Assembly: GCA_036924285.1 (NCBI GenBank)
Contig: JAYKYS010000018.1
Location: forward strand, 682,001-746,000
Reading direction: 5' to 3'
Origin: Asterella californica
Taxonomy: Eukaryota; Streptophyta; Marchantiopsida; Marchantiales; Aytoniaceae
DNA: 64,000 bases
The notes beneath the pieces were generated by a model that saw only the letters and a list, made by a program, of their open reading frames with translations, had not been told where the DNA came from and did not search any database. The first letter of the stretch is position 1; every line of letters begins with the position of its first letter. This document shows, piece after piece, positions 33,635 to 47,519 of the stretch. The position numbers were made by a program, and so were the translations under genes.

Positions 33635-36600
33635 GGTCACTATAGAGAGAAGGTATAGTGATACCGGTACACAAAAGATGGTACTCTCGCTAATTGAAAG
33701 AAGAGTCTTTTGTACCGGAGTTGAGAGATTTTTTGAGAGTGGATTTGTTTTATATACATAGCTTGCTGATCTACCGAAGTGGGAGCGAAAGACTATGAAA
33801 AGAGTTGAAAAAGACCTAAAAAGAGTGGGTGTGCTTGACGAAGAGGATAGAATAGCGGGTGTTTACATGAAGGAATTAGAGGATCTTTTGGAAGAGCTTA
33901 ACAAGATTGAGAAAAGGAATGAAGATCAAGAGTTCTACTCGATCATAGTCATTCTAGAATGAAGTCATGGTGGAAAACATGTATAAACCGATGGATAGAA
34001 AACATAGCTCAACCTTTATTTGGTGACTCCAACCACCAAGTTCAACAAGCTTTGAAGGAGAAGAGCTTAAGAGATCTTCGTTAAGTGAGTTACAAGTTCA
34101 CTGAAGCTACCCTCAAGGAGTTGAAGGTAAGATCTACAGATTTTCTCTTTCCTACTGAAGAGCGAGAGTTTCAAGAGATGTTGAGTAGGCATGAAAAAGA
34201 TTTTTCTTTTGAAGCTTCATAGATGTGTGGATTTGAGCGTAGTAGCTTCGATGATCATCTTTACAATTCCATATGCTTCTTGAGAATTGAGGTAAATCCT
34301 TGTACCTAGTGCTCATCTATCTAAACTAATGGAGCTCTTGAAAGAGAAGATGCAGATGAAGATTCTCGAACCTTCATTTGCATCATATTCTAGTCGTTGG
34401 TTTATAGTCCCGGAAAAGAATGGAGTGTTATGTTCATTCAAGATATGCAACCATTGAACCAAGTGACTATCAAGAATACACGAATAGGACCGATTGTAGG
34501 AGAGTTTGCTGAAGCACAAGAGCGATCTACTCCGTAAGAGATCTCTCTGGATATGATCAATTTTAGCTTACCAAAGGGAGCAGAGACAACTGACGACGTC
34601 TGAGGACAATGTGCACATCCTTATCTCACAATCCCTTGTGAGGTAAGGATGTGCACATTGTCACAAGGGGCTACAAACTCAATGGCGCACATGATGAATG
34701 GAATGAATAAAATCTTACAAGATTTTATTCCGAAGAAGACTATGTCGTTCTTGGATGACATTCAATTAAGGATTATCTAGAGGAGGAGAAGGATGAAGCG
34801 ACAGACCAGAAGGGATGTAGTAAGTTTATTGTTGATCACATTGTAGATGTTGATATCACGACTTGAAGAAGTCCACTTGACACTATCCTTGTTGTGATTG
34901 TGTGGATGATTTAGTCGTAGACCTAACCCAAGTAAGGTAGATGCAATCCAACGGATGAAAGATACATGTAGTCCCAAACAGAAGTACGGAGGTTCTTAGG
35001 AGCTTGCGTGTTCTATCATGTTTGGATTCCTCACTTTGCACATGTTGTTGACCCTCTATACGACGCACTTCGGAAGGACAAGAAGTTTAAGTGGGACGAG
35101 AAGCACTCAGTGGCAGAGGCTAAAAGAATTGTTGTCTTTCCAGTTTGTACTTCGTTGGATCAACTATGAGGGTGTTAAACCTATAGTTCTGACCGTTGAT
35201 AATAGTTCTATAGCCATTGGATGTATTGTGCGGCAAGATGATAAAGAAAGGAACAAGTTTCTGTGCATTTCGGTGCAAAGGTGTTGAGTGAGCAATATAA
35301 GAAATACCCACAAGTGAAACGAGAACTATGCGGAGTGGTAACAGCTATGAAGGTTGAGAAAGATTACCTGATTAGGACATCGGTGGTAGTGGAGACCGAT
35401 TGTTTGTCATTGTTGGGAGAATGATACAAACTGTAACATATCTGATACTGCCATGCTAAGATGGATAGCGTACATCAAGTCATTGAATCTTGAATTCAAA
35501 CACATAACAAGCAAGTATAATCCAATAGCAGATATGTTATCTCGAGCAAAGTATGAAAGAAGAAGATATGATTGAGGATACAGAGGATGTGGGCACTACC
35601 GTCTTTTCTAGGACGTAAAAGAGAGAAGTAGGTGTATCCAAAACCATTCGAAGAGGAGTTGTGTGAGGGTGAATGGATAGATATTAGACGTTATCTTAGC
35701 ACGTTGCTGAAGCACCATGAATGAAGTGATACACATTTCAAACATATCAGACGAAAGGCTTACGACTATCTACTACAAGGTGGTTATCTGTGAAAGTGAT
35801 CTAAATGAAATGTTGATCTATCACAAAGGGTTGTGTGCAAGAAAGAGATGCAGATGTAACTTATCCAAGAGTTTCATGATAGCTTATGGGTTGAGCATCA
35901 AGGTATTTATGCAATCTTTACAAAGCTCAAGGAGAGGTACTGGTGGCGTGACATGTACATAGATGTTGTGAGATTTGTAGAATCGTGCTAGACTTGTCAG
36001 ATGTACTCAGAGATCAAGCATACTACGTATATGCTCACAATCCATTACAAGTGGATAGTGGATCTGATTATCATGCCAGTTGGGATATGTTAAATGCGGT
36101 ATTTGGTTCTTGCACGACAAAATCTGTTCAATCAAATGGAAGGACGGGCTTTACGTACAAAGTCCACTAAAGAAGTCTGTAGATTCTTGCTAGATGACGT
36201 GATTTGTAGATACGGGTGTGTTGGGAAGATTTTAGCCGATTGTGGAGAGTTAAATACTCTTGAAGCTAAGCAGTTCTTTGAGAGATGTGGGATCAAACTA
36301 ACTCTTACTACGGCTTACAATCTAGAAGGGAATGCTAATAGTGAGCGAGGTCATCCTCTTATTGTGAAAGCTTGTAGAAGAAGGGCGAAGGAGTGGTCGA
36401 GGCTCTTACCATTTGCTCTATGGACTAATCGCTGCACGCATAATTCAATGGATGGATGGATACATGCAGACGGAGCTAATGCATGGGAAAAAACCAATCA
36501 AGCCCATCGAAGAACAAATACCTACTTGGAGCGTTCTATCTTAAGAAGATAACATATCTACGGAAGATCTTCTTGCATTTCGGATTCATCAATTGGAAAG

Positions 36601-37009
36601 AAAACAAGAAGACATAAAGACTACAATTGATAACTTGAGAAAAGTACGGTTGAAGAATAAGGGCAGGTTTGATGAGCGTCATAGATTATGATCAAAAGAG
36701 ATTAAGGAATGCGACTAGGTGTTGGTGTATGATTGTAGCTTGGACAACCAACAAAATGTGCTTAGAAACTTCTCTAAGCGATGGTTTGGACCATATGTGG
36801 TTCTTGTTATACATGAGAACGCTACATATTCCTTTCGGGAGCTTGATGAGGCAAAGCTTAAAGTTCCCATTGCAAGAAAGCGTGTGAAATTCTTCAATAA
36901 GCAATATGAAAAGATAAGCATGGACGAAGTTGGAGTGGAGTTTGATCTCTTGAATGACGACGAAGAAGAGTTGGTTCTTGAGGATGCTAATAACAACGAC
37001 ATCATTTAG
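33635..37009 (+). pseudogene. pol: Pol relic of element D (RT, RNase H, integrase)
   Basis: RT is recognisable from about 34330 (MKILEPSFASYSSRWFIVP) with FLDD at 34748-34759. RNase H starts near 35175 (VLTVDNSSIAIG) and its C-terminal part reads TAMLRWIAYIKSLNLEFKHI near 35450. Integrase shows the zinc region around 35865-36005, the core Asp in LADCGEL near 36235, Glu in NSERGH near 36340, and the RWFGPYVVL module at 36780. Stops and frameshifts occur throughout. A foldback duplication (34605-34662) interrupts RT. RNase H is present here, which shows what B has lost. Confidence 0.85.
34605..34662. repeat. Foldback duplication inside the RT of element D
   Basis: Arms of 25 nt (34605-34629 and 34638-34662) are inverted copies with a single mismatch, separated by 8 nt. 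The right arm holds the true pol sequence (AAGGATGTGCAC as in A and B); the left arm is an inverted copy of it. Confidence 0.85.
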
Positions 37010-37058
37010 GAGGACGAAGAAGTTGTGTGATGCCATCCACAACTTGTAAGTGTTTGTG

Positions 37059-37096
37059 GGGCATGCCGGAGGATGCGCAGGTTTAGAGAAGGTGGA
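37059..37096 (+). other. Stem-loop and polypurine tract of element D
   Basis: The loop GCCGGAGG (37065-37072) is flanked by GGGCAT and ATGCGC, a shorter version of the B stem with one pair changed from A-T to G-C. AGAGAAGGTGGA (37085-37096) then abuts the LTR start at 37097. Confidence 0.55.
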
Positions 37097-39361
37097 TGTC
37101 GTGTTGTGATATGACTCACATGTGAATTTAGCATAGAACTTGTATTATGTTATTTTCTATATTTCACGAACCTTGTTCATGTAACTCGCTTAACAACGTA
37201 TTAGGTGGCACGTCCATGATTATCTAGGAAGTGAAATCGCACGATATTGAGATGTCCCAATTCAGTGATTTGTGGACATGCATGTGAGTGACTCTTGTTG
37301 TCAAATTTGGGTATAAGATAGAAAGTCGAGGGTTCATGGGCCATTCTTCCTTGTGTGGTGTTTCTTGAGTGTTTCTAAGTGTTTTACATGAAGGGTGAGG
37401 AGCTACAAGAGTTGTATTTATGGAAGGATGATTGATCTAAGTTCCAGATCTTCTATGTTCGAACCCGTTCTATATCAAGCTTCTCTACATCCGTTGTGAT
37501 CACTTTCGGCAATGGTTCGTTGCATACTTTGGTGAAGAGTTCATGGGGAGGGTGATGGACTTGCCTACTCCGATGATCTTGCCGATCGTCACATACGAAG
37601 AGAATTAGGACCTGACTTTGTATATCTTACTTTGATGAGTGAATGGACTTAGTTTCTTTCTACTTCTAGGTTGATATCTGATGACATTACCGGTGAAAGA
37701 TCAACCATCGTGCGTGGATCTCAAGTGATGACTTTCTCATTTCTCTTTGTCGTATCTTCCATCATAGATCGATTAAAAATCATTATCTTGACTTTGTATT
37801 GAATCTCGTGTATTTTTGTGTCATTGTTATTTCTATCGCTTGGAGAGAATTATTATCCTATATTAAAGTTGAGATCCAAAGTATTTTAGTTCAAGCTTTG
37901 AAGAGGTGAGAATATTCTAAGGTTACAACTCGTTCTATGGTGCCAAGTAGGAGAGAAAGTGATCTCTAATCTTCTTTCTCATTGCTCCATTTTTTGACCA
38001 ATCAAGTTTATCCAAGTTCTAAGAATAATTTTAGGGTTTAGGAGGCATTCTCGAAAGTCATTTACAGAGTAAGAGGTCTTGCTGGAAAGATCTTGAGCTA
38101 GGCTACAATCTGGAGGAGAAGATTGATCTATTTGGAGTGCTGAGCGGAGTGTTATGATCATTCAAAGTCAAGGGGATCAGATCGATACCTTGAGCCACAT
38201 TTTCGAGTGTCTCAAGAGTTTGAGAGATGAACTTTTGGTGTTGTTAAAGGGATCGGATAGTTGACGTCGTGCTGCTTGCACCGATGTAAAGTAGTCTTAC
38301 GTTTGGGTTGGATTTGACCTTGAAATAGTTGATTGAAGATGACTATAATAGATGAGAGACACAAGTAAAATAGTTTTGCTTGGATTCAAGGATTGAGTTG
38401 TTCCATGAGCATGAGATAAAACCTTTGAGCAAAAATTTCTAAGATTGGAATGTGCCCTATCAACTTACTACATGTGAAGATTAGCTCATTTGGTTAAGAG
38501 AATGTGTTGAGGTCGTGGATTTTAGCCACCGGGGGTCTGAAAAGCTCATAAGTTAGCACAGACGAAAGACTTGGTCCATTTCGAGCAATTACTTTGAGAT
38601 CTAAAGCTAAAATTTCATAGAGTAGTAGTGATGGGTCAAAGAGGATTTTTTGTGAAGTTTGAGCTCAGTTGGAAGTTCGAGTTGGGAGCAAGAGGTTGCA
38701 GAAATTCAGATTATAGCGTGACGAGTTTCGAATGAGAAGTGTGATTTCTCCTACTTGGTTGGTTTTGAACAAACGACTTGAGGTTTGGAAGTGGAACTTC
38801 CTGAAGGAGCTATGTTGTGAAATTGACACGGAAATCATTATTCAGATAAAGCGTCACACTATGTCGATGTTGCTAATTGAAAATCTCTAACAACAAGGTA
38901 TCGTTATCTTTGGCAGCACACCTAGAGCTCACTGGTTGCTTGCTGCGTGTATGTCTTACCTTGTTGGAAAGCTTGTATAGTAGGCTATCATTGTTGTAAG
39001 ACACGTTCTCGTGTCAATGAAACATAGGAAGTTAAAAATTGAATGTTTAGATAGTTTGTCAAAGAAAAACATTGAAGAGTGTATTGCTAGTGCACATTTG
39101 AATGTGTTTTTGCGATCTAAGCATATGTTTATCATGTATAAATCTTTCTTATACTTGGAATAAGATTGGATGTCCAGTTGTATTGTGTGATGCATGTGTG
39201 TACCACTTGAGGTCAGGTTAGGTCAATAGAAATCAAGACAAAGCTTGATAGATTGAGTATTGAGAGCATTAGTATTTCACCGAGTAGGTCGAAGGTCTTG
39301 TTGTATCTCTCATAACCAGATATCTTCTATATTCTCAAACCAAACTTCATGCTCTATGACA
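37097..39361 (+). repeat. 3' LTR of element D
   Basis: The LTR is 2265 bp, TGTCGTGTTGTGATAT to CTCTATGACA, aligned with 28921-31208. It shows frequent transitions and short indels against the 5' copy. Confidence 0.87.
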
Positions 39362-42300
39362 CCATGCTCAACATCAAGGACCTTTTGCAACCGTTCGGCT
39401 CGATATGGTAACCACATGAAGCTTGAAATATAAAATAAAGTTGGTTAATTTACCAAATCTAATCAACGGGGTTATTCGACCGAGAAAACAGAATATTGAG
39501 TTAACAACAAAAGACTACAGTTAACATAACAAATATTCGATGTTCTAACTTCTTTCATAGAGATCTAGATATATAGCGCATTTTTTGTCTTCATGTTTAG
39601 CTAATGCTAGAATTTGCGATGGTTCTCTTTTGGGAAAAATGTGAATTTATAATTTTCACACAAAATAATTTATATTATTATCGAATACCTTGCCTACCTA
39701 CGGGATTCCACAGTGCAGTCTTGGAGTTTTATAAATAACGCGGAGTGCATTTTCAAACCAATGTCATTTTCATATTTTTTGTAAACCTGGTGATTATTCG
39801 TGAGATCAAATATTCTTTTTTGCCATGGAAGCTAGCAAGCAACTGGTATAGGACAAAATAGATCTTTGCTGGCAATGACACCTCATGTTTGCTGATGTAC
39901 AAGAAATCCAAGCAAGCGATGATATCATACTGTTTGTCCCATAGCAGTTGCTTGGTAGTTGCTACAAGACAAAATAATGCCTTGCTGTTACGTACTAACA
40001 TGTCCGAGTCACTGAAAGTGTAGTCAGTTGGTATAAAACTGTAATTAGTCATGTAGCAACTGCCTGGTAGCCGCTACAAGACAAAATAATACACTTCAAA
40101 TTCAAAAGGGCAAAACAAACTGCACTTTTGAACTGCACAAGAAATATGCACTTGGTACGTACAAATTTGTTTCCTCGAAATATATATATAGAACACTTTC
40201 ACTTGTTAAACTCAGTATTCTTTTTGCACTTGGATTGTTGCACTTAAACTCTATTCTTAATAATGCACTTGTATCTATGTTCATGCATATGCAGAGTGCA
40301 ACATACTTAGACTCTGTACTTGCACACGGAGAGATGGAAGAGTGCATCTATATGAACAGGTTCAGTTGCATACTCTGTTTTGCAATCGAGTTTTAACAAA
40401 GTGCAATAAGTGGATCTCAAGTGCTCACTTGACGTAATGCATTGTGACCACGTGCGCCATTGCACTTCGTGAATGTTATGTACTAAAATAGTGAAAATAT
40501 CCACCAGTTCATTCTCGATATTTCTTACTGTGTCCCGTTGGAAGTCTTGGAAGTTTGGTAACGAAGTTCAGAGCGACAATGCCGTTATTCTGATGATTAA
40601 TCTTCATATATTGCATCTAAATGGTACTAACATGTACACAACAGCAACGTTAGCTAAGTATTGGCGCTAGCGCTGTGCAAAAGCAACACTCCGTATTCTC
40701 TGGAATCAAGGTGAGTGAAATCCTTGTCACTGATGCTCTGATTCAAACTAAGCGTTGATCGATTCATGACCTTGGGCCAGGGAGAGTATTAGATATTTAA
40801 TCACCGTCAAGGCGCCGCTTGAACTCTCGCCACCTGTTCAAGTTCACGTTGAAACGGCTGAAGAAGAGTATAAGTCAGGAAGCTTTGACTGGTTATCGTA
40901 AAATCTTGGAGTATCAGTCACTCAATGCGGCTGGCAGGAACTTCGATCGGTGACTTTTCCCACTAGAACCTTCAAGGTTACTACTGTATTCTATTTCTCT
41001 CAGTTTATAGTCCGGTACCCTGCTGTGAGACATGATCTTCAACCTTCACTTTCTAGAAGTATATTAATTAATGTTCCGATTGTCTGTATCAGTTAGCCCC
41101 ATATGCGACGGTAAGTCATCTGTCCAGATTCTTTCAAAAGTCTATTAAGCTTTTTAATCCGTACATCACCCCGTGTCAAACTCGAGAATATAATTCTGCT
41201 CTAAACCATAAAATCTCATCAAACTTCTCGCTATGCATGTGCACTACAGGTGTGATTTAACCCTCACAGTCTACTGTGTGATTCAGGATTCTTCAACGAT
41301 GACGATGAATAGTCCATTGACAAAGCTACCACCAGCTCGTAAGTAGGGTTCTTTATGAAGATATGCATGCTAGCTAGTAAGCTTTACCAAGATGCCGGAC
41401 TTCCAGAACTCACTGAAAATCACATGTTTTACATCTAACTTATAGTTACCGGGACCGTTTGCACTTTTGATTTGGACTGCCATGAAGTTTCCTGTGTGCA
41501 TGAGACCCGTACAATGACGATCACCTAGCTACGATGTTCCAGGGAGAATCTGAATTACAACGAAAATCTCACGGCAAGTGGTATTCGGATTCATACTAGA
41601 AAGGTCTGCAGTATGTACCGTACATTCAAGTGCCAGTCGCTGCACTGTTCTGGTGCGTAGACCAGGAAGACTGCAGCGCTAGCTCTAGATCTCTTAGTCT
41701 CTTAGTCCTTAGATCCTTAGATCTAATCGTCATGAATGCATGTAACAATTGCAATATCGGATTCCAGTCCCTAAAGCAAGCGCTTCGCGCATGCATTCCT
41801 TTCAACGATAACTGGAACCTAGCAGTACATGAGTGGCAAATTACTTACGGGATAGTAATGTGGACTTATCTGAGCACAGCAACAAATCTTTGCACATCCA
41901 TGTTGTGTATGATCGACCTTATGCACCCTTAGATTGACGTCTTTAAATTTGTCCACCGACAACCATCCCCTATGCGAATATGGGAGCTTGACTCTTTCTA
42001 AGGCATCTGCAAGAAGCCCATGATTAAGACGTGTCTGTAGTAGATCTATTAAGATTCTGGGAGATGCAGCAAACAAAGAGAGGGAATTGTTCAACTGTAA
42101 CAAAATCACTGAGCCGGAGTACGGAATACGGAGCCGGTATTTCGAGGGAATGATTGTTTGCTGTGTGAACTTACGGTGTATCTTGGTGGTAAGTAACCTG
42201 GTTCGAAATGGTCAATTCTGCAGAGTGCTTGGAGGAAAACACATAAGTGGTTATGATACTGATGAATAGCTTTCTTCGAATTCACTCGAATAATGTTTCT

Positions 42301-45300
42301 GTTCGTCTGTAGAAAAAGTCTATGTCGAACTTCATATTCCTTTGCTGCTGCTGATTGTCAACGAGATATTTTCCTACTTAGCTTTAGCATTAATTTGGTG
42401 CGTCTCTTCTGTGACTGTAGTATACGACCAGGAGTTGACTAAGAGCGGTTAGCACGGGCCGCCAGGCATGCACTTCGGGAACACTTCTCGAACTCAGAGT
42501 GAACTCGGTAACTCTTGGAGTAATGGATCAAGTATTATAAGGTGTCTCGAACGTGCAAGCCACCTTTGCGAGCGCTTGTAAAGTTCGATGTGCGTGTTCC
42601 AGAGCGCACGGAAACTCTGTCAACTCCCTCAAACTCACGATCACATGGATTCTCATGATCATGTGCGATATAGTATATACACTGCTGCCCATCGTGCCTA
42701 CATAGGCACGATGTTTTGGTAGTAAACACGTGCATAACTGGAACCCGTATCCACCAACAGCAGCAAGGGAAAGATATATGTCATGATAGTGGGCCGGTGT
42801 ATGGGACATTGATATCTTTACCCAACCTAGGCCGGAAATGTCCGTCAACGACCTGCCAGGGTTTGGACCCTGAACTCGAGGGAAGGGTACTAACCATTCC
42901 ACGCACCTACTTCCGGGGGTATGTGTGAGACAACCAATATTGACATTTGACGCTGTGTCGGAATCAACAAGAAAAGGGATTTCCCTAACGCGTTGATTCA
43001 GAAGCTTCAAGCGGTAAACTTGAATCGCCTAAAGCCGTTGAAGTAACTTCCTTCCGACTAGTTACAAAATTTGTTGACCGCAATAGGTGGAACCGCTCAA
43101 TGCTGAAACGAGAATTAAAGTAAATATCTAAGGGGGATCCGGAATCACGTACACTTTGAAACGTTATATAATTAAGCTGCAGAAGCATCCGTCGCGCATC
43201 AGAAACCTCCCTCGGAGTTCATGATGCATATAAAAGATCTACTCCTCACTAATTGCAATAGCGGTTCTGTACTCTTAAACTGAGTTGCAGGACATTCAAC
43301 AGCAGGGCTAGCTTCAGTGGGTGGGTATCGAGAATGTGGGTAGTTCATGCTCTTGCCTGTGAGAAGTCGGATTTCAACTGATTGCATGATCCAGAAGTTC
43401 AAGCATTATACAACACCAAGCATAATAAAATTAGAATCCATCGAACAACTATTTTAAGCAATGCAAGCTTAAGGTTCTGACCAAACTATCCCATGGCCAG
43501 AGATGTACATATTCCCCGCCAGACTTGATGTTTCCAGCAGCATAGGATTCCGAGCTACTCGAGTAATCCGCCCCTTCTACGTTCCATCACACCTAGCTAC
43601 AAATGGTTTAGCCAAGAATCCTCAGCACACAATATATCATGACAGGACAGTCAAGTCCAAAGAAAACTAGGATTGGGAGTGAGTATGCATGGCAGAAGCT
43701 GAAGAATTCTGTGGTTTATTTCGGTACATTCGATAGGGATAGAGAAGTTGGAAACAAGTACAACAGCGGTTACCCACAATCGGTTTTCAAAATTTTCAAT
43801 TTTCAAAATTTGAAATAATGTTTAGAACCAAAACCCACCGTTGCTCCTGTTGTGTTTATAGGTAAAGGTCTAATACATCAACGACAGTCGATCGCATTCG
43901 AACTTCCCGAGACACTGATCATGATAGGTAGCTTCAGGGACGTACAATTGGCTTCTTCGAGTTCTCATTTAACACAAACCCCTCCATCATTCGAAAAGTT
44001 CTATGTAATTATATTAGTTCATCCCAAGAAAACTGTAAGAAAGCAGAAAGGGCTCGCCTTCTGTATCGTGTTTCTCGGTGATTTTAACGGTTTTACGCCT
44101 TGATCCTTGCAGGATCCGGACGTTTTGGTTGCAATCACGTCATGTACTAGGCATTTCATCTCTGAGTCGGAAGATTGCTCATGATGCAGCATATTTAATT
44201 TCGTGGGACAAGTTGAATATGCAAGAAGCTTGAAGCATGTCAAATTGTAAATTCCAGTCGTTTTCTGTCCCGGTGGCTGATAATGTTGGTTTGAACATTA
44301 CCAGTATTTTCCATACAGTTATAGGCGTACAGAATATGAATCCATGGAACGGAGTAATAAGTTAGAATGACCTTTTAGTTGAACATCCCTACGGTAGTAC
44401 AGAGTAACTCCAGGACCTCCAAAATTCGAAAGAGTCGGAAGCTCAACACGCGCAACAAGCTCAAATTGCGTGTATCGAGCCAGGTATTCCACTTCAACCC
44501 GATATATAGTTCAGCTTTGATACCAAAAGGTCAGGTAGGTTTGTATATCTGAGATACATTCCCTCGTGAAGATCGTCAGTGAATGCGGATTGTTAAACCT
44601 GCAAGACACTGGGGCACCATATGCATGTTTCACTACAACGAAACATGCCATGCTTTTGGAACGTACTGAGGGCTAATGACGGAATTCTAAACCTGGTCAT
44701 GGTTAGGACCAAACGTCAAACTACTGTGTACGACGTCAGGTATTGCACTCCCAGGAATTTAAATTGAAGATTATGATAGCTGCTGAATATCCTGAGAAAC
44801 AACTGTCACAGTGGCGTAAATATTCTAGTTACCAAGACTGAACTAACTACTTCTTCAGAATCTTCACCACTTCTCTAACAATCACTACCCTATAGTTTAC
44901 ATGTAAAGGTACAAGCTCGAAATTCACTTTACCAAAAATGAAAGGTACGTGACATGACCATGTCTCCCATCTTCTTAAAGACAAGAAGTTTCAGACATAT
45001 GGTCTGGATGACGCCAGTTATCTACGTGGATTTAAAAGTTGACAACCGATGAAAAGGCTCCCCTTCACATTCTGAGTTGTCTGCAGTGATCACTAATCAT
45101 CGCGTAGTGCATTGGATTGCTCCTGGGAAGGGAAACGTACCACCACTCTGTTATAATTACTAGTTGCAGAAAAGCTGTACAAGAACAGGTGTGGCATGGA
45201 ACTCACATGTCCCTGACATGATCAGCACCGTGGCGATCTGCATCATGCTTGCTATACCTAAAGAATCTCAACGCTACAAACTTGAGTTCACATACTTCAA

Positions 45301-46290
45301 GTTGATACAGAAACTTGTAACTGAAGAAACAAACCTGAAGGAGAGCTTGACCACCACATGTTTGTTGGCAGATTTGTTGATCACAGTAAACATGCCAACT
45401 TACAATGTATATATAGATGACCAGGCTTTCAAGCTTGTACATGACATTTTGTTCGCATGTTTAGTATGATCATTTCGTCTTCGACCTTGGGATAAATTTG
45501 GCATCTGATTCAGCGCATGCTCTTCATACATTATGGTTTACCTTGGGCTAGCCCTGTTGTGCGTGCCTTAATTTTGGATCCATGAATCACAGATCTACAG
45601 AAGGTCACAGGTCTAGCTCACACAATGAATATGCTGAAACACCACTGTCATTGTGTCATAGAATGTCCTTCAGCGGAATGCCAACTCCAGGTTTTAGGTC
45701 AAATGGTATTTTCCCGGCTTCTTCAAGTGTTGCAGCATTATGACTTGAATCAGTGATTCAAGTTGTTTGCATATACTAAGCACAAAGTTATCCTGTAACA
45801 GCAAGATGGCCTTCTTGAATTTGATTCTAGGTTTCTGCTTTCTCGGAATGACTTGCTTTACAAGTCTTTGAACTAAAGGGAAAACAGTAGAACATGAATC
45901 CTTTGGCAAATCTTATCATGGTGGAGGAACTTTTACAACACAACTCTCAGACTGAAGTCAATACCTTCAAAAGTGTGATATCGATCACGCCTTGCATCCC
46001 TTCGCAGTGACTCTACCGTACTGTTAAAAATTATTTTTGGACTTTTCTTTCTGGAGGTTAGAGAATCTTTTGTTTTAGCTTTGATACACTCAATAGGCAA
46101 GATGGTACTTGCGCGACAGAAAATTTAGCATCACTTTTTGACCTGGATTCTACGAATATCAAAAAAACAATAAACAAAAATTCTGAAAAGTGATAGGGTC
46201 ATACATTCAAAATGCCGGTGGATGAGCAGGGAGTTATTTTTTTCTTGTCATCTTAGCGTCCACATTTTGCTATTAGTGAGAATAGGGGAC
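39362..46290. other. Long stretch without a supported gene
   Basis: Short frames exist but none shows a domain, consistent codon use or paired splice signals that I can defend. Local features are a roughly 100-bp degenerate repeat at 39835-40090 and recurring TGCACTT words at 40110-40470. A perfect 24-bp interrupted palindrome lies at 42690-42713 (11-nt arms around CA). The block 41690-41730 consists of short CTTAGTC/CTTAGATC repeats. Several GTAAGT-like donors (40712, 41112, 41339) are seen without matching coding exons. This may be intergenic sequence or decayed transposon DNA. Confidence 0.4.
39835..40090. repeat. Degenerate repeat of about 100 bp
   Basis: Three copies of a unit containing AGCAACTGSYTGGTAG..CTACAAGACAAAATA occur near 39836, 39950 and 40050. 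The first copy is the most diverged. No coding role is seen. Confidence 0.5.
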
Positions 46291-46329
46291 TTAGCCGCAG
46301 ATCGCAGAAAACTGGCTATGGGGAAGAGA

Positions 46330-47510
46330 GAAACATGAAGAATTCTGGATACAACCCGGGAGCTTTCTTCCAAGAGCGAGAATTACATGAATTCGAGGAG
46401 GATCTCCAAAACATAAGTAGAGTAGGAAGTAAAATTCGAATGCAAGATAGCGAGAATAGATATCCCGACAGCAACCAAGTCATTCAGTGAAGAGAGAATG
46501 AGATTTTTGCCTTCAGCGCAAGAAGAAAACACACAGAGCGAGTGCTGCAAGATATCTCGAATAGAATAGAAGATAGAGTAGTCACAAATTCAAATAAAAG
46601 AGGGTGCCAAATGGAAGGAACTTGGCTAGAAATGTTAGGTAGACAAATTGCATCTCAAGGTCACCAGATGGCTTATGCAGCTGAAGGTATTCTAGTGAGA
46701 ATGGTGGAAAGCTCCTTGGAAGCAATGACGAGTCAATTAACAACGTCAGAAAGGACCCCATCTCAATGGCCGGCGTTAGGAAGTCAGCAAACTAGCGGAG
46801 CCGCCAAACCTACAGCAGATGTCCCCCAAGAAGCAAGTAAAGGTGTGGATTTAGCGAGCAGCTCAAAGGACACAACAAGGACAAAAGAAAAGAGAAGGGG
46901 AGAGAACGAAGCTACGTTTGGATCTTAGAGAGGAAAGAGAAAAAAAATAAAAAATAAAAGAGAGCGGCAAGAGCATGGACAACAGTGACACAATCAGGGG
47001 AATCGTTGAGGAGGAAGGTTTTACGCTTCAATAGTTATGAACAAGAGAGACCGGTGTCATACTCGATTACGAGGATGTAGATTATGATGACGTTGCCAAA
47101 GAAGAAATAAGACAACTTCCGCAAGACTGAATGAAGAAAATCCTTTACCTCAAGGAACGAGAGTGGTGGATGTCCAAGTCGGTGCTCAACAATACTGAAT
47201 CGTTTCGAATTACTCCAAAACATAGGCTGTTGTAATATACACTCTAATACTTACGAGAGAACAGGTTAAAGGAGTGGGATGTATATGATGACACAAAAAC
47301 TAGGTATTGTGGTGAAAAGGATTCAAATTCTCAGTCGCCAGTGCTTTCTACTCACGGTGGTTCACGATTATGCGTATAAACATGATTTTTGTCTTTCCAT
47401 GGGTTTCAACCTTCAATCCAACGGCGATTAACACACAAAAAACTCCCATATGGGTAGAACTACCAGATGTATACCCGAGTTGTGATTTTCACGAGTGAGA
47501 AATGCTTATT
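46330..47510 (+). pseudogene. LINE ORF1, N-terminal part with DUF4283-like segment
   Basis: One frame runs from about 46335 with stops at 46488 and 46926, including a 128-codon open part (46542-46928) rich in Gln/Ser/Thr. Near 47400-47500 the text reads FNPTAINTQKTPIWVELPD, which matches the typical FNP...PVWVxLP core of plant L1 ORF1 proteins (DUF4283). The frame then stops at TGA. Such proteins bind LINE RNA. Several shifts separate the parts. Confidence 0.6.
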
Positions 47511-47519
47511 AATGAGAAA

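Larger units (their letters stand above)
28921..39361 (+). mobile_element. Full-length decayed gypsy element D (A lineage)
   Basis: Two LTRs of 2.27-2.29 kb flank a 5.9-kb interior with primer-binding site, gag, protease, RT, RNase H, integrase and polypurine tract in order. The interior aligns with element A along its length but is broken by dozens of stops and shifts. No clear target duplication is visible (ACTGT left, CCATG right). D is much older than A or B. Confidence 0.88.

Noticed and set aside
42528..43010. 160-codon minus-strand frame
   Set aside because: No domain, no coding bias that I can see, no neighbouring exon; not supported as a gene.
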